Assembly (NCBI RefSeq): GCF_964340395.1
Contig: NC_135556.1
Span: 26,470,562-26,534,561, forward strand
From: Glandiceps talaboti
Taxonomy: Eukaryota > Hemichordata > Enteropneusta > Spengelidae
Direction: 5' to 3'
Length of the DNA: 64,000 nt
Numbering within the stretch: position 1 is the stretch's first letter; each line of letters opens with the position of its first letter. The notes under the pieces were generated by a model. That model saw nothing but the letters and a program-made list of their open reading frames with translations, was not told where the DNA came from and made no database searches. Position numbers and translations under genes: made by a program. This document shows positions 50,312 through 62,631 of the stretch, in pieces.

Positions 50312-50483
50312 TAGTGTTTTTGTTGAGGTTTGGAATTCATTGGAACAAAGCAGGATATATACTACAGTACAGTTTGCACCCATATGATTTAGTGACCTTG
50401 TACCATAATTTTGGTTGGAAACCATGGTAAAATACCTGGTGAATTCACACAGATTTTACCTCATTGCTGCCATTAAAACACTG
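50312..50483 (+). mobile_element. hAT-like MITE, CAGTGTTTT family, diverged
   Basis: tagtgtttttgttgaggtttgg at the left, ccattaaaacactg at the right, and ccatggtaaaatacctgg plus gattttacct inside follow the order of the 49363 element. An 80-codon plus frame across it is coincidental. Confidence 0.6.
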
Positions 50484-50802
50484 TATCTAGTATATTATGA
50501 AGTGGTACATTAACAAACATTTCAAAGTATGTTTTTGTACAATACACACTCCCCAACAATATACATTTATTAGCTAGATTGACAAGCCATGTACATAAAA
50601 CATGTCTTCTTTAAATAGATCAATATACAGTTCTACACATAACATGTCAGGGTGACTTTAAATACATAAATGTAAAATTTATTGCTGATAAAACTACCTT
50701 TTTGTGTGTTGGCGGCATTAAGTTATACACTATGTAATGAAATTATACAACCACTGGTTAGATATATGATATGTACATGGATGCATATCCATTACCAGTG
50801 TG

Positions 50803-50860
50803 CACACACAGACACGCACGCGCACACACACACACACACATGCATGCATGCACACATACA
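50803..50860. repeat. (CA)n/(ATGC)n compound microsatellite
   Basis: cacacagacacgcacgcgca, a (CA) run, then atgcatgcatgc and catacatatata. Confidence 0.9.
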
Positions 50861-50983
50861 TATATATCAAAGTATATTTCACTTGATAAGGTATATCATA
50901 AGGTATGTATGTATATATATACAGTATATATATGTCATATTTATATCATATTTATATCATATTTCAATCTTATTTACACACTT

Positions 50984-50984
<1 letters not shown>

Positions 50985-51042
<58 letters not shown>
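50985..51042. repeat. (CA)n microsatellite
   Basis: About 29 CA units. Frames of 63-193 codons running through this and the previous tract owe their length to it. Confidence 0.97.
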
Positions 51043-51046
<4 letters not shown>

Positions 51047-51851
51047 ACTGGACAGTCTCAACAACGCTCGACTCAAAGGGTTTCCCAAAATTCTGATTAG
51101 CTGTCATCTTGTTAACAAAGGACCATACATAAGGTCATCAAAGTTTGCCTGTGTCAGTGTGTGTACAGTAAGTACAAATATAGTACATATCTATAAATCA
51201 GTTGTCATAGACACATCTAATCCTGCAGACAGCCACCCTACATGTGTAAAATCTACACACTGACTCACACTATACTTACCATGGGACTATCACCATCTCA
51301 ATATTTAAATCAATAAATAAATTATCATACTTATGTTATAAATAGATGCTGTGTATCAATTCTTCTAGTAAAACGAAAAGTAAATATTGCACCTGAAGTT
51401 TCATGAAATTGGTCTAAAATTATGAAATAATATGTTCATGATGTGGATGTTTGATTATGAATTTCTCCTTTTTTTGTAGAAGAGTACTACATGTAGTTAT
51501 ATACATACAATGATACATGTGTATATATAATTTATATGACTTTTCAAAATAATAGAGAATAAATCTATATTTTATCTTATATGTAATTTTATTGTTACAG
51601 CACAATGTTAGATTCTCTAGTGCACACTAATATTTTCTTCACACTAAAGCATTATGCATTAGTGGAAATAATGATTATAGCACACTTGAAGACTTTCATC
51701 GAACATGCACCAAATATTTCATTATTTTATTTCAAATGCATAAAAAATTCAGCACGGTGACGCATAATTAGTGTACCAGTATATCATACTATATGTTTCA
51801 CCTGTACTCCTGGAATTAATTTGACAGCGAAATTCTCACTATTTTATTCAT
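51043..51851. other. no gene seen
   Basis: Unique sequence following the CA tract. Confidence 0.55.
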
Positions 51852-52220
51852 TTAACCACAAGAATGTAGAACAGTGGGCTGACTGTACAATAGATACACA
51901 TTTGTATTCAAGCTAGGGAGTCAGAGTATTGGTTGGGTTAGGGATAGGAATAGGTTTAGACCCTCTAGCTTACACCTGGTATCCAAGAATGCAGAACAGT
52001 GGACTGACTGTACAATAGATACACATTTGTATTCAAGCTAGGGAGTCAGAGTATTGGTTGGGTTAGGGATAGGACTAGGTTTAGACTCTCTAGCTTAAAC
52101 CTGGTATGCAAGAATTGAAAAAAGTGGACTGACTGTACAATACATGTAGATATACATTTTCATTAAAGCTATGGAGCTAGGTTAGGGATCGGACTAGGGT
52201 TAGATTCCCTACCGTTATCC
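51852..52220. repeat. 125-bp tandem array, 3 copies
   Basis: aagaatgyagaacagtgg, ctgactgtacaatagataca, tattcaagctagggagtcag and gggttagggatagga repeat at exact 125-base steps (51860, 51985, 52110). The third copy is more diverged. A dispersed inverted copy lies at 40436-40513. Confidence 0.95.
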
Positions 52221-52251
52221 CAATTAATTATTTATATCCATTGTGGTAAAT

Positions 52252-52284
52252 CATAGACACTCCACCAATGGTGGAATGTCTATG
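52252..52284. repeat. CATAGACCCTCCAC palindrome, copy 2
   Basis: catagacactccacc and ggtggaatgtctatg pair at 14 of 15 positions around the loop aat. Confidence 0.85.
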
Positions 52285-52444
52285 GGTGTATGGACTGTTT
52301 TACATGTCTCTACATTTCACCTATAACTGGTACACAAAAATAGAAACTAATACAAATTCAAATAATTCAGTAATTATGCATATGTGTACAGTGTATTAAA
52401 GTCTTACATTTTTCTGCGTAGTGACTACAAGCACCACTGGTGTT

Positions 52445-52860
<416 letters not shown>

Positions 52861-52991
52861 AGTGTATGACTATGAGTGAATACCAGATAGCCTTCATTCA
52901 AACTACCTACCCACCTTGCCACTGGCCAAATAGTCAATTTAAATGAACACGCAAGAAAGAATCTCATACAATTCATACCTTTATACAAAAT

Positions 52992-53013
52992 AATATATAT
53001 ATATATATATATA
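52992..53013. repeat. (AT)n microsatellite
   Basis: About 11 AT units. Confidence 0.95.
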
Positions 53014-53471
53014 ATATCATAAGGCAATACCAAATCAAACAGCTGCCAGTGACATAATATGAAAACATGGAATCCTTTGTGGTGACATAGTCAATACCTA
53101 TATGACAATTTTTATATAATTAATTGTTTATACAATATGCCTTCATGGATGTAATACACAAAGCTGATGAATTGAGTTGGCTCTACAGACAGGAAATTGG
53201 GTTTGTAAAGTTTCCTTCAAATAATTACAATACATTCATATCAAATGCTGTTAACGTATCTGAATATTAACAAGTCAAAACAAATGAATATTAAAAATGG
53301 AAAATTTACATTATTTACATCTGTTCTACCTCTTTTGAAACAACACGCTCTCTTTATTCTATTTTTATTCTAATTATATTTCTGATTCAAAAATAACAAT
53401 AATTTCAAACAATTTTGCAGTCACAAAATTTTAGGCAGGTGACAGGACAACTAAAAACTATTTCCAAATAG
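53014..53471. other. no gene seen
   Basis: AT-rich unique sequence. Confidence 0.6.
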
Positions 53472-53530
53472 AAATACTTCATCTCATTCAGCCAAGGAAA
53501 ATATGAGTGACCTAAGGGGCCTTGTCACAT
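53472..53530 (+). mobile_element. composite foldback element, left-arm fragment
   Basis: cattcagccaaggaaaatat, gagtgacctaagggg and ccttgtcac match the left arm at 34311-34355. The rest is absent. A 98-codon frame starting inside this fragment is not a gene. Confidence 0.7.
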
Positions 53531-53594
53531 CAATAAAATTCTACCAGCACAAGCATAATTTCACTTATGAAGAAATGGGAATAGTAGTGGCAAC

Positions 53595-53623
53595 CATATA
53601 CCCTCCACGGTGGAGGGTCTATG
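53595..53623. repeat. CATAGACCCTCCAC palindrome, copy 3
   Basis: catataccctccac faces ggtggagggtctatg with almost no loop. It lies about 70 bases from the foldback fragment. Confidence 0.8.
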
Positions 53624-54180
53624 TAGCAAATGAATGTTTTGAATCTTACATAGATTCAGATGTGACACAGAACAACCAAAGTATAAATGCCATATTTTTA
53701 TTCAAATGTGTTCAACTTGGCTTGTGTGTAGTATCGCTGTTACATAGTTTGTCACCAATCTCTGATCATAATAATATTAATAATGCACACTTTCATTGAA
53801 ATCGACATGACAAATTGAAAACTGTTTTTTAAAGACTTGTAAGTTGTATATCTCCTGTACAGCTATCCTTTTATACTGTGCGTGCACTACTGTAATTCCG
53901 TAAATACATTTTTTTTTAAATTCTGAACTAGTTGAAGGTAACAGAAAACCTGGATTAGTTAATTGGTTTGGTTCTCCCTTGGCTATCATTAAGTAAAATT
54001 ACAGCGTCACAATAAATTCCTTCTGATTAACTGTACTAGCCCCAGGTTAAATACTTCAAACTGTGAACTCAAAAAAGTTGACATTTTCACTGTAGGAATA
54101 TCACTTTACTCATGAATACACATGAATACTTTGGTAGATCAGTCAATCCAAAACAAATAAGTGAATCTTTAATGCCTAGG
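53624..54180. other. no gene seen
   Basis: AT-rich unique sequence leading into the composite minisatellite. Confidence 0.55.
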
Positions 54181-54254
54181 TTGACTGTGAATGGTTCTTG
54201 TCTGGCTGTTATCCCTAGATGTTATCCCCAAACTATCTGTACAGCGGTATACAA

Positions 54255-54291
<37 letters not shown>

Positions 54292-55340
54292 GGCAAATAC
54301 CCTAAGCTATCTCTACACTATCTGGCAGATACCCTAGAGTATCTGTAGAGCTGCATACATGTACACAATCTGTCTGGCTGTCAGGCAGATACCCTAGACT
54401 ATCTGTACACTCTATCTGGCAGATTTCCTCCCTACACTAACTGTACAGCTTCAGGCTACACTCTCTCTAGCAAATATCTCTAGATTCTCTCGGGAAAATA
54501 TCTCTACATTTTCTGTAGAGCTGTATACATGTACACTCTGTATATGGAAGATAATCTCATCTCTATCTGTCTGGCAGATACCCTAGACTATCTCAGTATC
54601 TGTACAGCTGCATAGCAACATATGCTATCTCTGTCTCACTCAATCTGTCTGATATATCCCTAGACTATCTGTAGAGCTACATGCTACATAAACTATCTGT
54701 ACAGATGTATACACTATCTTACTACAGCCACCGGTACTACATAATAGTACATACTCTTTCTATCTGTTGGCAGACATCCCATGAATCCCTAGACTATCCG
54801 TACAGATGTATGTTACATACACTCTGTAGTAAAGCTACTACATGCACTCTTTCTATCTGTTGGCTGACATCCCATGAATCTCTAGACTATCCGTACAGAT
54901 GTATGCTACATACACTCTAGTAAAGCTACTACATGCACTCTTTCTATCTGTTGGCTGATATCCCATGAATCTCTAGACTATCTGTACAGATGTATGCTAC
55001 ATACACTCTGTAGTAAAGCTACTACATGCACTCTTTCTATCTGTTGGCTGACATCCCATGAATCCCTAGACTATCCGTACAGATGTATGCTACATACACT
55101 CTGTAGTAAAGCTACTACATGCACTCTTTCTATCTGTTGGCTGATATCCCTTGGCTATCTGTAGACCTCAGCTGTAGACTACATATGCCGCGCTATCTGT
55201 CTGGCTGGCTAGATACCCACGACTATCTGTACACTGCTGCATACACGCTCTCCATCTGTTGGCAGATATGGCTAGACTATATCTCTAGAGCTGTAGGCTA
55301 CATATATTCTCAATCTGTCTGATATCCCTAGACTATCTGT
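54181..55340. repeat. degenerate array related to the 59-bp satellite
   Basis: Worn units share 'ctagactatctgtagagctg', 'tacatacactct' and 'tctgtctggcagatatccc' with the 59-bp unit. From 54757 to 55127 a distinct longer unit (ctttctatctgttggctgac, catgaatc, ccgtacagatgtatgctaca, gtagtaaagctactacatgc) repeats about four times at 91-94 bases. A (TGTC)n run lies at 54257-54290. Two short frames here are artefacts. Confidence 0.85.
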
Positions 55341-55344
55341 AGGT

Positions 55345-55389
55345 TAAATAAACATATAAATAAATAATAAATAAATAAATAAATAATAA

Positions 55390-55464
<75 letters not shown>

Positions 55465-55470
55465 AAATAA
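55345..55470. repeat. (AAAT)n microsatellite
   Basis: About 30 AAAT units, slightly impure at the start. Confidence 0.97.
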
Positions 55471-55780
55471 AAGATTTGTACACGGAAACACCAAAGCTCT
55501 GAGGCAATCAGCTGGAGGCTGGCCTAATTTGCTAGTCAGTTACTGAAGCAAAGAAATACATGTAGTCATGGATCTGGTTACTTGGCAACCAAGCATGGAA
55601 GGAGGAAGCCAAAAAGACCAAATCTGACATACTGACACTACTTGCCTCTGAACCCAGGATAACTATTGCTGAACTTCCAAAAATTATGCAGAACAGACAT
55701 CAATGGAGAAGAATTATGAACAATTTCTATGCAACTTGTCCTATGGAAAACTAGTTAGATAGATAAATAGACAGATTGAC
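55471..55780. other. unique segment between array blocks
   Basis: About 310 bases of non-repetitive, less AT-rich sequence splitting the degenerate array from the clean one. It may be an insertion carried with the AAAT tract. I recognise no element. Confidence 0.5.
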
Positions 55781-58515
55781 AGATTGATAGATCTGTATGT
55801 TGCATGCTACATACTCTCTCTATCTGTTGGCAGATATCCATAGACTATCTGTAGAGCTGTAGGCTAGATACCCTCTTTGTCTGATATCCCAGTGGACTAT
55901 CTATAGTCTGTAGAGCTATCGGCTACATACACCCTCTGTCTGATATCCCAGTGGACTATCTATAGTCTGTAGAGCTATCAGCTACATACACCCTCTGTCT
56001 GATATCCCATTGGACTATCTATAGTCTGTAGAGCTATCGGCTACATACACCCTCTGTCTGATATCCCAGTGGACTATCTATAGTCTGCAGAGCTATCAGC
56101 TACATACACCCTCTGTCTGATATCCCAGTGGACTATCTATAGTCTGTAGAACTATCGGCTACATACACCCTCTGTCTGATATCCCAGTAGACTATCTATA
56201 GTCTGTAGAGCTATCAGCTACATACACCCTCTGTCTGATATCCCAGTGGACTATCTATAGTCTGTAGAACTATCAGCTACATACACTCTCTGTCTGATAT
56301 CCCAGTGGACTATCTATAGTCTGTAGAGCTATCAGCTACATACACTCTGTCTGATATCCCAGTGGACTATCTATAGTCTGTAGAACTATCGGCTACATAC
56401 ACCCTCTGTCTGATATCCCAGTAGACTATCTATAGTCTGTAGAGCTATCAGCTACATACACCCTCTGTCTGATATCCCAGTGGACTATCTATAGTCTGTA
56501 GAACTATCAGCTACATACACTCTCTGTCTGATATCCCAGTGGACTATCTATAGTCTGTAGAGCTATCAGCTACATACACCCTCTGTCTGATATCCCAGTG
56601 GACTATCTATAGTCTGTAGAGCTATCAGCTACATACACTCTCTGTCTGATATCCCAGTGGACTATCTATAGTCTGTAGAGCTATCAGCTACATACACCCT
56701 CTGTCTGATATCCCAGTGGACTATCTATAGTCTGTAGAGCTATCAGCTACATACACCCTCTGTCTGATATCCCATTGGACTATCTATAGTCTGTAGAGCT
56801 ATCAGCTACATACACCCTCTGTCTGATATCCCAGTGGACTATCTATAGTCTGTAGAGCTATCAGCTACATACACTCTCTGTCTGATATCCCAGTGGACTA
56901 TCTATAGTCTGTAGAACTATCAGCTACATACACCCTCTGTCTGATATCCCAGTGGGCTATCTATAGTCTGTAGAGCTATCAGCTACATACACTCTTTGTC
57001 TGATATCCCAGTGGACTATCTATAGTCTGTAGAGCTATCGGCTACATACACTCTGTCTGATATCCCAGTGGACTATCTATAGTCTGTAGAACTATCAGCT
57101 ACATACACCCTCTGTCTGATATCCCAGTAGACTATCTATAGTCTGTAGAGCTATCAGCTACATACACTCTGTCTGATATCCCAGAGGACTATCTATAGTC
57201 TGTAGAGCTATCAGCTACATACACCCTCTGTCTGATATCCCATTGGACTATCTATAGTCTGTAGAACTATCAGCTACATACACCCTCTGTCTGATATCCC
57301 AGTGGACTATCTATAGTCTGTAGAACTATCAGCTACATACACCCTCTGTCTGATATCACAGTGGACTATCTATAGTCTGTAGAGATATCGGCTACATACA
57401 CTCTGTCTGATATCCCAGTGGACTATCTATAGTCTGTAGAGCTATCAGCTACATACACTCTCTGTCTGATATCCCAGTGGACTATCTATAGTCTGTAGAA
57501 CTATCAGCTACATACACTCTGTCTGATATCCCAGTGGACTATCTATAGTCTGTAGAGCTATCAGCTACATACACTCTGTCTGATATCCCAGTGGACTATC
57601 TATAGTCTGTAGAGCTATCAGCTACATACACCCTCTGTCTGATATCCCATTGGACTATCTATAGTCTGTAGAACTATCAGCTACATACACCCTCTGTCTG
57701 ATATCCCAGTGGACTATCTATAGTCTGTAGAACTATCAGCTACATACACCCTCTGTCTGATATCACAGTGGACTATCTATAGTCTGTAGAGATATCGGCT
57801 ACATACACTCTGTCTGATATCCCAGTGGACTATCTATAGTCTGTAGAGCTATCAGCTACATACACTCTCTGTCTGATATCCCAGTGGACTATCTATAGTC
57901 TGTAGAACTATCAGCTACATACACTCTGTCTGATATCCCAGTGGACTATCTATAGTCTGTAGAGCTATCAGCTACATACACTCTCTGTCTGATATCCCAG
58001 TGGACTATCTATAGTCTGTAGAGCTATCAGCTACATACACTCTCTGTCTGATATCCCAGTGGACTATCTATAGTCTGTAGAGCTATCAGCTACATACACT
58101 CTGTCTGATATCCCATTGGACTATCTATAGTCTGTAGAGCTATCAGCTACATACACCCTCTGTCTGATATCCCAGTGGACTATCTATAGTCTGTAGAGCT
58201 ATCAGCTACATACACTCTCTGTCTGATATCCCAGTGGACTATCTATAGTCTGTAGAACTATCAGCTACATACACCCTCTGTCTGATATCCCAGTGGACTA
58301 TCTATAGTCTGTAGAACTATCAGCTACATACACCCTCTGTCTGATATCCCAGTGGACTATCTATAGTCTGTAGAACTATCAGCTACATACACCCTCTGTC
58401 TGATATCCCAGTGGACTATCTATAGTCTGTAGAGCTATCAGCTACATACACTCTCTGTCTGATATCCCAGTGGCCTATCTATAGTCTGCAGAGCTATCAG
58501 CTACATACACTCTCT
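55781..58515. repeat. 59-bp minisatellite, 45 units
   Basis: After one or two worn units, 45 units run from about 55881. The unit is ctgatatcccagtggactat, ctatagtctgtagagctatc, agctacatacaccctctgt, usually 59 bases and 57 where 'ctct' is lost (acactctgtctg). Each holds the near-palindrome gactatctatagtc. Variable sites (agtgg/agtag/attgg, agagc/agaac, tcagc/tcggc, accct/actct) recur in blocks. The rare tatcaca-agagatatcgg type occurs twice, 407 bases apart (57354 and 57761), inside matching seven-unit blocks. Units near 56160 and 56400 show a four-unit block copy. Confidence 0.98.
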
Positions 58516-58992
58516 GTCTGTAGAGCTGCATACTTTATATGTACAATATGTAGCCCATACTCATTGAAATGTAAATAGGGCAGAATCATTACAAAATAAG
58601 ATGATTTACAGATACATGTATATGTAAAACAGACAATCAACAACAAATTGACTTGAAAGGCCCATTGAAAATACAGTATCATGTCATGTGGAAATTCTCA
58701 AATAACAATGATTTCTTGAATAATTTGTATATTCAGCATATCATTATAAGTATAGTAATATAGACCATATTACATGTACATTCTACATTTTATGAACAAT
58801 AATATATATTGTGTAAGTGTGTGCCTGTGTTTGTGTGGATATATACTCTCAAAGACCAATAACATATACATGTACACATACATGTACATGTACAGACATC
58901 TTGCCATGTATGTTTATTTACCTTTTAACTTTGTGACAGAACCCAGTAATTTATTTATGTATTTAGTAATTTTCACTGTATGCTCTTATTTA
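58516..58992. other. no gene seen
   Basis: AT-rich with tacatgtacacatacatgta-type words near 58866-58893. A 148-codon frame starts here at 58774 but its second half lies in the next mobile element. Confidence 0.5.
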
Positions 58993-59322
58993 CCCAGTGG
59001 TGGCAGTCCCTGGATGGATGGGTGGGTGGTTGGGTACCCAAATTTCAAATGTACCCTTTTTCCCTGGAATATTTCAATGAAAAACACCCCCCTTTTTGTG
59101 AATCTGGGAGAAAATCACTGCAAAAACGACCCCCTTATTTCCAAAATCCGAGAGGTTTTACCTTCAAGGACACCTAATCCATACAATGCATGTACACTGT
59201 TTGCCCTAATGTTAGGGTGATCTGAAAAAAGTACCCCTTTTTTATGATTCCATAGAATTAGATGGCTGACGAAAAACACTCCTAGTATGCGTACCTGCTC
59301 CGTCTGGGACTGTCACCACCGG
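58993..59322. mobile_element. TIR element, ~330 bp, CCAGTGGTG ends
   Basis: ccagtggtggcagtccc at the left and gggactgtcaccaccgg at the right are inverted repeats matching at 15 of 17 positions. The flanking octamers cttattta (58985-58992) and tttattta (59323-59330) match at seven of eight, as expected for a decayed 8-base target duplication. The 8-base duplication and CAGTGGTG-like end fit hAT. The interior is relatively CpG-rich with runs of C and T and holds parts of 148- and 65-codon frames. Those frames may be accidental or derive from a parent element. Confidence 0.7.
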
Positions 59323-59826
59323 TTTATTTATCAGGTACATTGTATGCTGTATAATTCAGAGATCTAAACATTTTGTATGATTGTAGCTTCTAGCATCTAA
59401 TATGACAATTGTAAATGTTTTGTACATAATACCAGATCATATAAACAAATGTATACTTTAAGTCCACATAGGACACGTTAATACATAAAATACTACTACC
59501 AGTGGCCACAAAGGATTGACTGATATGTAAATTCATATATTTTGGTTTTTTACTTAGAGCAATAACAAGAAAGTAGAAATCCCAATTCAAATCTGACTAC
59601 ACGAACACTCTTGACTTGCAACTAGGACAAATGTCAATCTGGAGAGACTCGGAGGTCTATGACCTTGACTGCAACGAATCCTTTTGTTATACAGCCATTA
59701 AAAACACCAGCTAATGATCTGTTCTTATATCTGTCGTTATTCCATAATAGTTGATAAAGATGAAAATGTGTACAATGGAATTCCCCACACTACACATATT
59801 AGAACCATATATACAGACTAACAGTA
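59323..59826. other. no gene seen
   Basis: AT-rich unique sequence; the 66-codon minus frame at 59390-59590 has no domain. Confidence 0.55.
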
Positions 59827-60195
59827 CAGTACACATGTATGTCCCAACACATGCAGCTCACGTGTCTCTAATATGTCCCTGTACACTATACATATTACCA
59901 AATATACCTGTAGACTAATAATAGTACACATGTATGTCCCAGCACATACACATACTGACCTGTCTACATAGTACACATGTATGTCCCTGCACATACACAC
60001 ACTGACATGTCTATACAGTACACATGTATGTCCCAGCACATACACATACTGACATGTCTCTATACAGTACACATGTATGTCCCTGCATACATGTACATAT
60101 TACCACATAAAGTACACACATACATATATGTCCAGCACACTACATATTATGTACAATGTTCATTACACGTATGTCCCAGCACATCTCTATACATG
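59827..60195. repeat. ~47-50 bp array, about 6 copies
   Basis: gtacacatgtatgtcccagc, acatacacatactgacatgt and ctatacagt recur, with starts near 59831, 59927, 59973, 60020, 60070 and (as cacgtatgtcccagc) 60165. The 47-50 base step holds for the middle copies. Frames on both strands here are artefacts. Confidence 0.88.
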
Positions 60196-60292
60196 TATTA
60201 GGGAGTATCCTTCCTTTTAATTAAGACACAAGTGAGTAGAGAAATATATTCTCTATTATTTTGATGAGAATTTCTGTCCCTTTACATCTCAG

Positions 60293-60354
60293 TAAAAATT
60301 GTAGAGATTTTATGAAAACTGGCAGATGTGTGTATGAATGTGATAATCATAAAT
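60293..60354 (+). CDS. candidate internal exon, CCCH-zinc-finger-like
   Basis: A strong acceptor (tttctgtccctttacatctcag) ends at 60292 and a consensus donor (gtgagt) starts at 60355. The 62-base interval is open in one frame with split codons at both ends and reads NCRDFMKTGRCVYECDNH. The CRDF...GRC start is typical of CCCH (C3H1) RNA-binding fingers such as muscleblind or ZC3H proteins. The spacing here, C-x8-C-x3-C-x2-H, is tighter than the usual C-x7/8-C-x4/6-C-x3-H, so the later metal ligands could come from the next exon. The open frame around it spans 60261-60464. No partner exon was found: the next good acceptor (near 60517) gives an immediate stop. Confidence 0.3.
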
Positions 60355-60642
60355 GTGAGTACAAATTTGCAAGAATACACCATATGCACGTTTATACATG
60401 TATTTTACTTTCTATATTTACATACATGTCAAATAATCTTCCAGGGCACAGTACATGTATATAATGAATTGGATCATTTCCATTTTTGAATCTCTCGTCG
60501 TACAAACCTTTTTTGCAGAGGTAACACAATGACTAGACTGAAAGCAATTAGGAAATTAACAACACAATCAATCAGTCTACAAATTATTCGATTACTTGTC
60601 AATGTTTTTTTTTATATTAACTTCTGGGACTAGAAATGCTTG

Positions 60643-61005
60643 TTTCAAAATCGGATCGACTGCTAATGTTTCAAAATCCGATTGACAACTATGTTTCAAA
60701 ATTCAATCAACTGCTATGTTTCAAAATCCAATAGACTGCTTAGCTATGTTTCAAAATCTGATAGACTGCTTAGCTATGTTCCAAAATCTGATCAACTGCA
60801 CTATGTTTCAAAATCTGCTCAACTGCTATGTTTCAAAATCTGATAGACTGCAATGTTTCAAAATCCGATTGACTGCTATGTTTCAAAATCTGATAGACTG
60901 CAATGTTTCAAAATCTGATAGACTGCAATGTTTCAAAATCTGATAGACTGCAATGTTTCAAAATCCGATTGACTGCTATGTTTCAAAATCTGATACACTG
61001 CTATT
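60643..61005. repeat. 25-31 bp minisatellite, about 14 units
   Basis: atgtttcaaaatctgataga plus ctgc recurs from 60643. Several units carry an extra ttagct or ta. The units at 60829-60979 are exactly 25 bases apart. The 75-codon frame (Met-Phe-Gln-Asn repeats) is an artefact of the period. Confidence 0.97.
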
Positions 61006-61515
61006 AGCAATGACTGCTTGTCCCATGGTACAACAATTCATTCCACACCACTGCTTTATTTCAGTTGATGTTTAGTTTACAAGATATGAAATACATATAT
61101 CTAGAGCTATCAGTTGTCTCACTGGAAAACTCAATCTTCTGAAGTAAAATCATCACTTGTGTATACACCTACTATTTGTCTCACACCTACAGACAACAAT
61201 ATCATTATTTATACAAATTTACAATACAGTATTTTGTCATTTTTAGCCTGCTGAGCTAATAGCATTCAGGTGTACCTCAAAACTATAAAACCATCAGCTA
61301 ACTATTTTGTCGTATAAGTGACAAGACTAGCAGTGGTACATTAAATAGTGCTTTGGTTAGTTTTTCCCCTGAGCCGATAACATTTTACAGAAATCTCAAT
61401 GTTTCAAATTCATCACCTGTGTATTTGTCCCAGACATTGGCAGAGACAACACTACTAGTACACATACAACATTTTGGTTTGTCAGTCCCCTGGGCAGAAA
61501 ATCACTTTCCTTGGT
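61006..61515. repeat. degenerate ~118-bp array, 3 copies
   Basis: Blocks with 'tttgtcatttttagcctgctgagc' (in parts), 'ttggttagtttttcccctgagc' and 'ttggtttgtcagtcccctgggc' occur near 61233, 61351 and 61470, each after a gtacacatacaac-like stretch. Confidence 0.6.
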
Positions 61516-62631
61516 AAATGGTTACAGGAGCTCCACCACCTGCTTACCCACACTCTTCAAGCAATTACAGGGACTGCATAGCACACACTGCCTAGACTAA
61601 AGTCAATTATGTAATCCATATAAGAAATCAATAAACCAAGATTAGTTTACTGTAAATGTTGACAACTTTGTCAGATTAAAAAAGCTAAACATGGCTATAA
61701 AAGGTGTTAGTTTTCACACAAACTGTTTGTGGCTCAAAACATTTTAGTCTTAATTGTAGCCTCTGAGGCAGTCAGCAGCTAATGGATGTACTAATACAAG
61801 TCTCTTGCATTGAGGGAATATTTTAATGGTCAGAAAGAATGTATCATTACTAGCACAAGTCAATGTCCTGCTGATTACAATGTATTAATAACCTTTGTGA
61901 TGCAGTCAAGCTAAAACACTTGAAATCGTCATGTCTGATATCCCTAAAACCACACTTGTACTTTAACCATCTGCTAGCCTAACTACAACCAGGAGATGAA
62001 ATATAACATACAACAATGTACCTGCTATTACCATAACTATATCACATGTACATTGTAATATATATACAATGTCATATTCCTGGGTAATCCCATAACATTA
62101 ATAATACATATTTTAATAACTTTAATACAAAGGGTAAGATATGTATGTACATGTATATAATATTGCATATATCTATAGTATTCCTGTATTTACAATCATA
62201 CATGTACACAGTTCACCTAAATTTATTTTTCTTTCTAAATTTTTCAAAGGGTTTCTTTCAATCCTTGACTGATAACTACATAATCATGTAATATGATATA
62301 TGAAAAACTCGCAAAATAGGGAGGTATATTTCTACATGATTTTTACATATCATTGTAAAAATTATCAAGATACCACATTTCAAGTTTATAATAATCTAAT
62401 CAGGATTTACATATACAAATATATTTAGTGAAGAGATGGGTTGTCAGTTTGTTTATACAGTAAACAAATATTAATTCAAGTGAATGTTTACTTCTACAAA
62501 ATCTCATTATATCACCATGGTAACAAACATCCACAGTAGCTCAAAACCTATGTTACATCTATATAATGACCTGTCAGTGTTTTTTCTTCTTTTCAGAACA
62601 CAAAATTATTAGCTTTAGCTTTTAAATATAC
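61516..62631. other. no gene seen
   Basis: AT-rich unique sequence; a strong acceptor-like ttttttcttcttttcag near 62581-62596 has no open exon behind it. Confidence 0.5.

Noticed and set aside
50682-51263. 193-codon plus-strand frame
   Set aside because: Much of its length is His-Thr from two CA tracts; the rest has no domain or coding signal.
51930-52200. gggttaggga words as interstitial telomere
   Set aside because: The words are single parts of a 125-bp unit and never form a TTAGGG run.
53503-53799. 98-codon plus frame
   Set aside because: It begins in a foldback-element fragment and crosses a palindrome; no domain and no splice or promoter support.
58774-59220. 148-codon plus-strand frame
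   Set aside because: It starts in AT-rich sequence and continues into an inverted-repeat mobile element. The join is accidental, though the second half may derive from a transposon.
60716-60943. 75-codon frame with MFQN-L/P-IDC repeats
   Set aside because: Three 25-base units make 75 bases, so the frame returns periodically; non-unit insertions show it is not conserved as protein.
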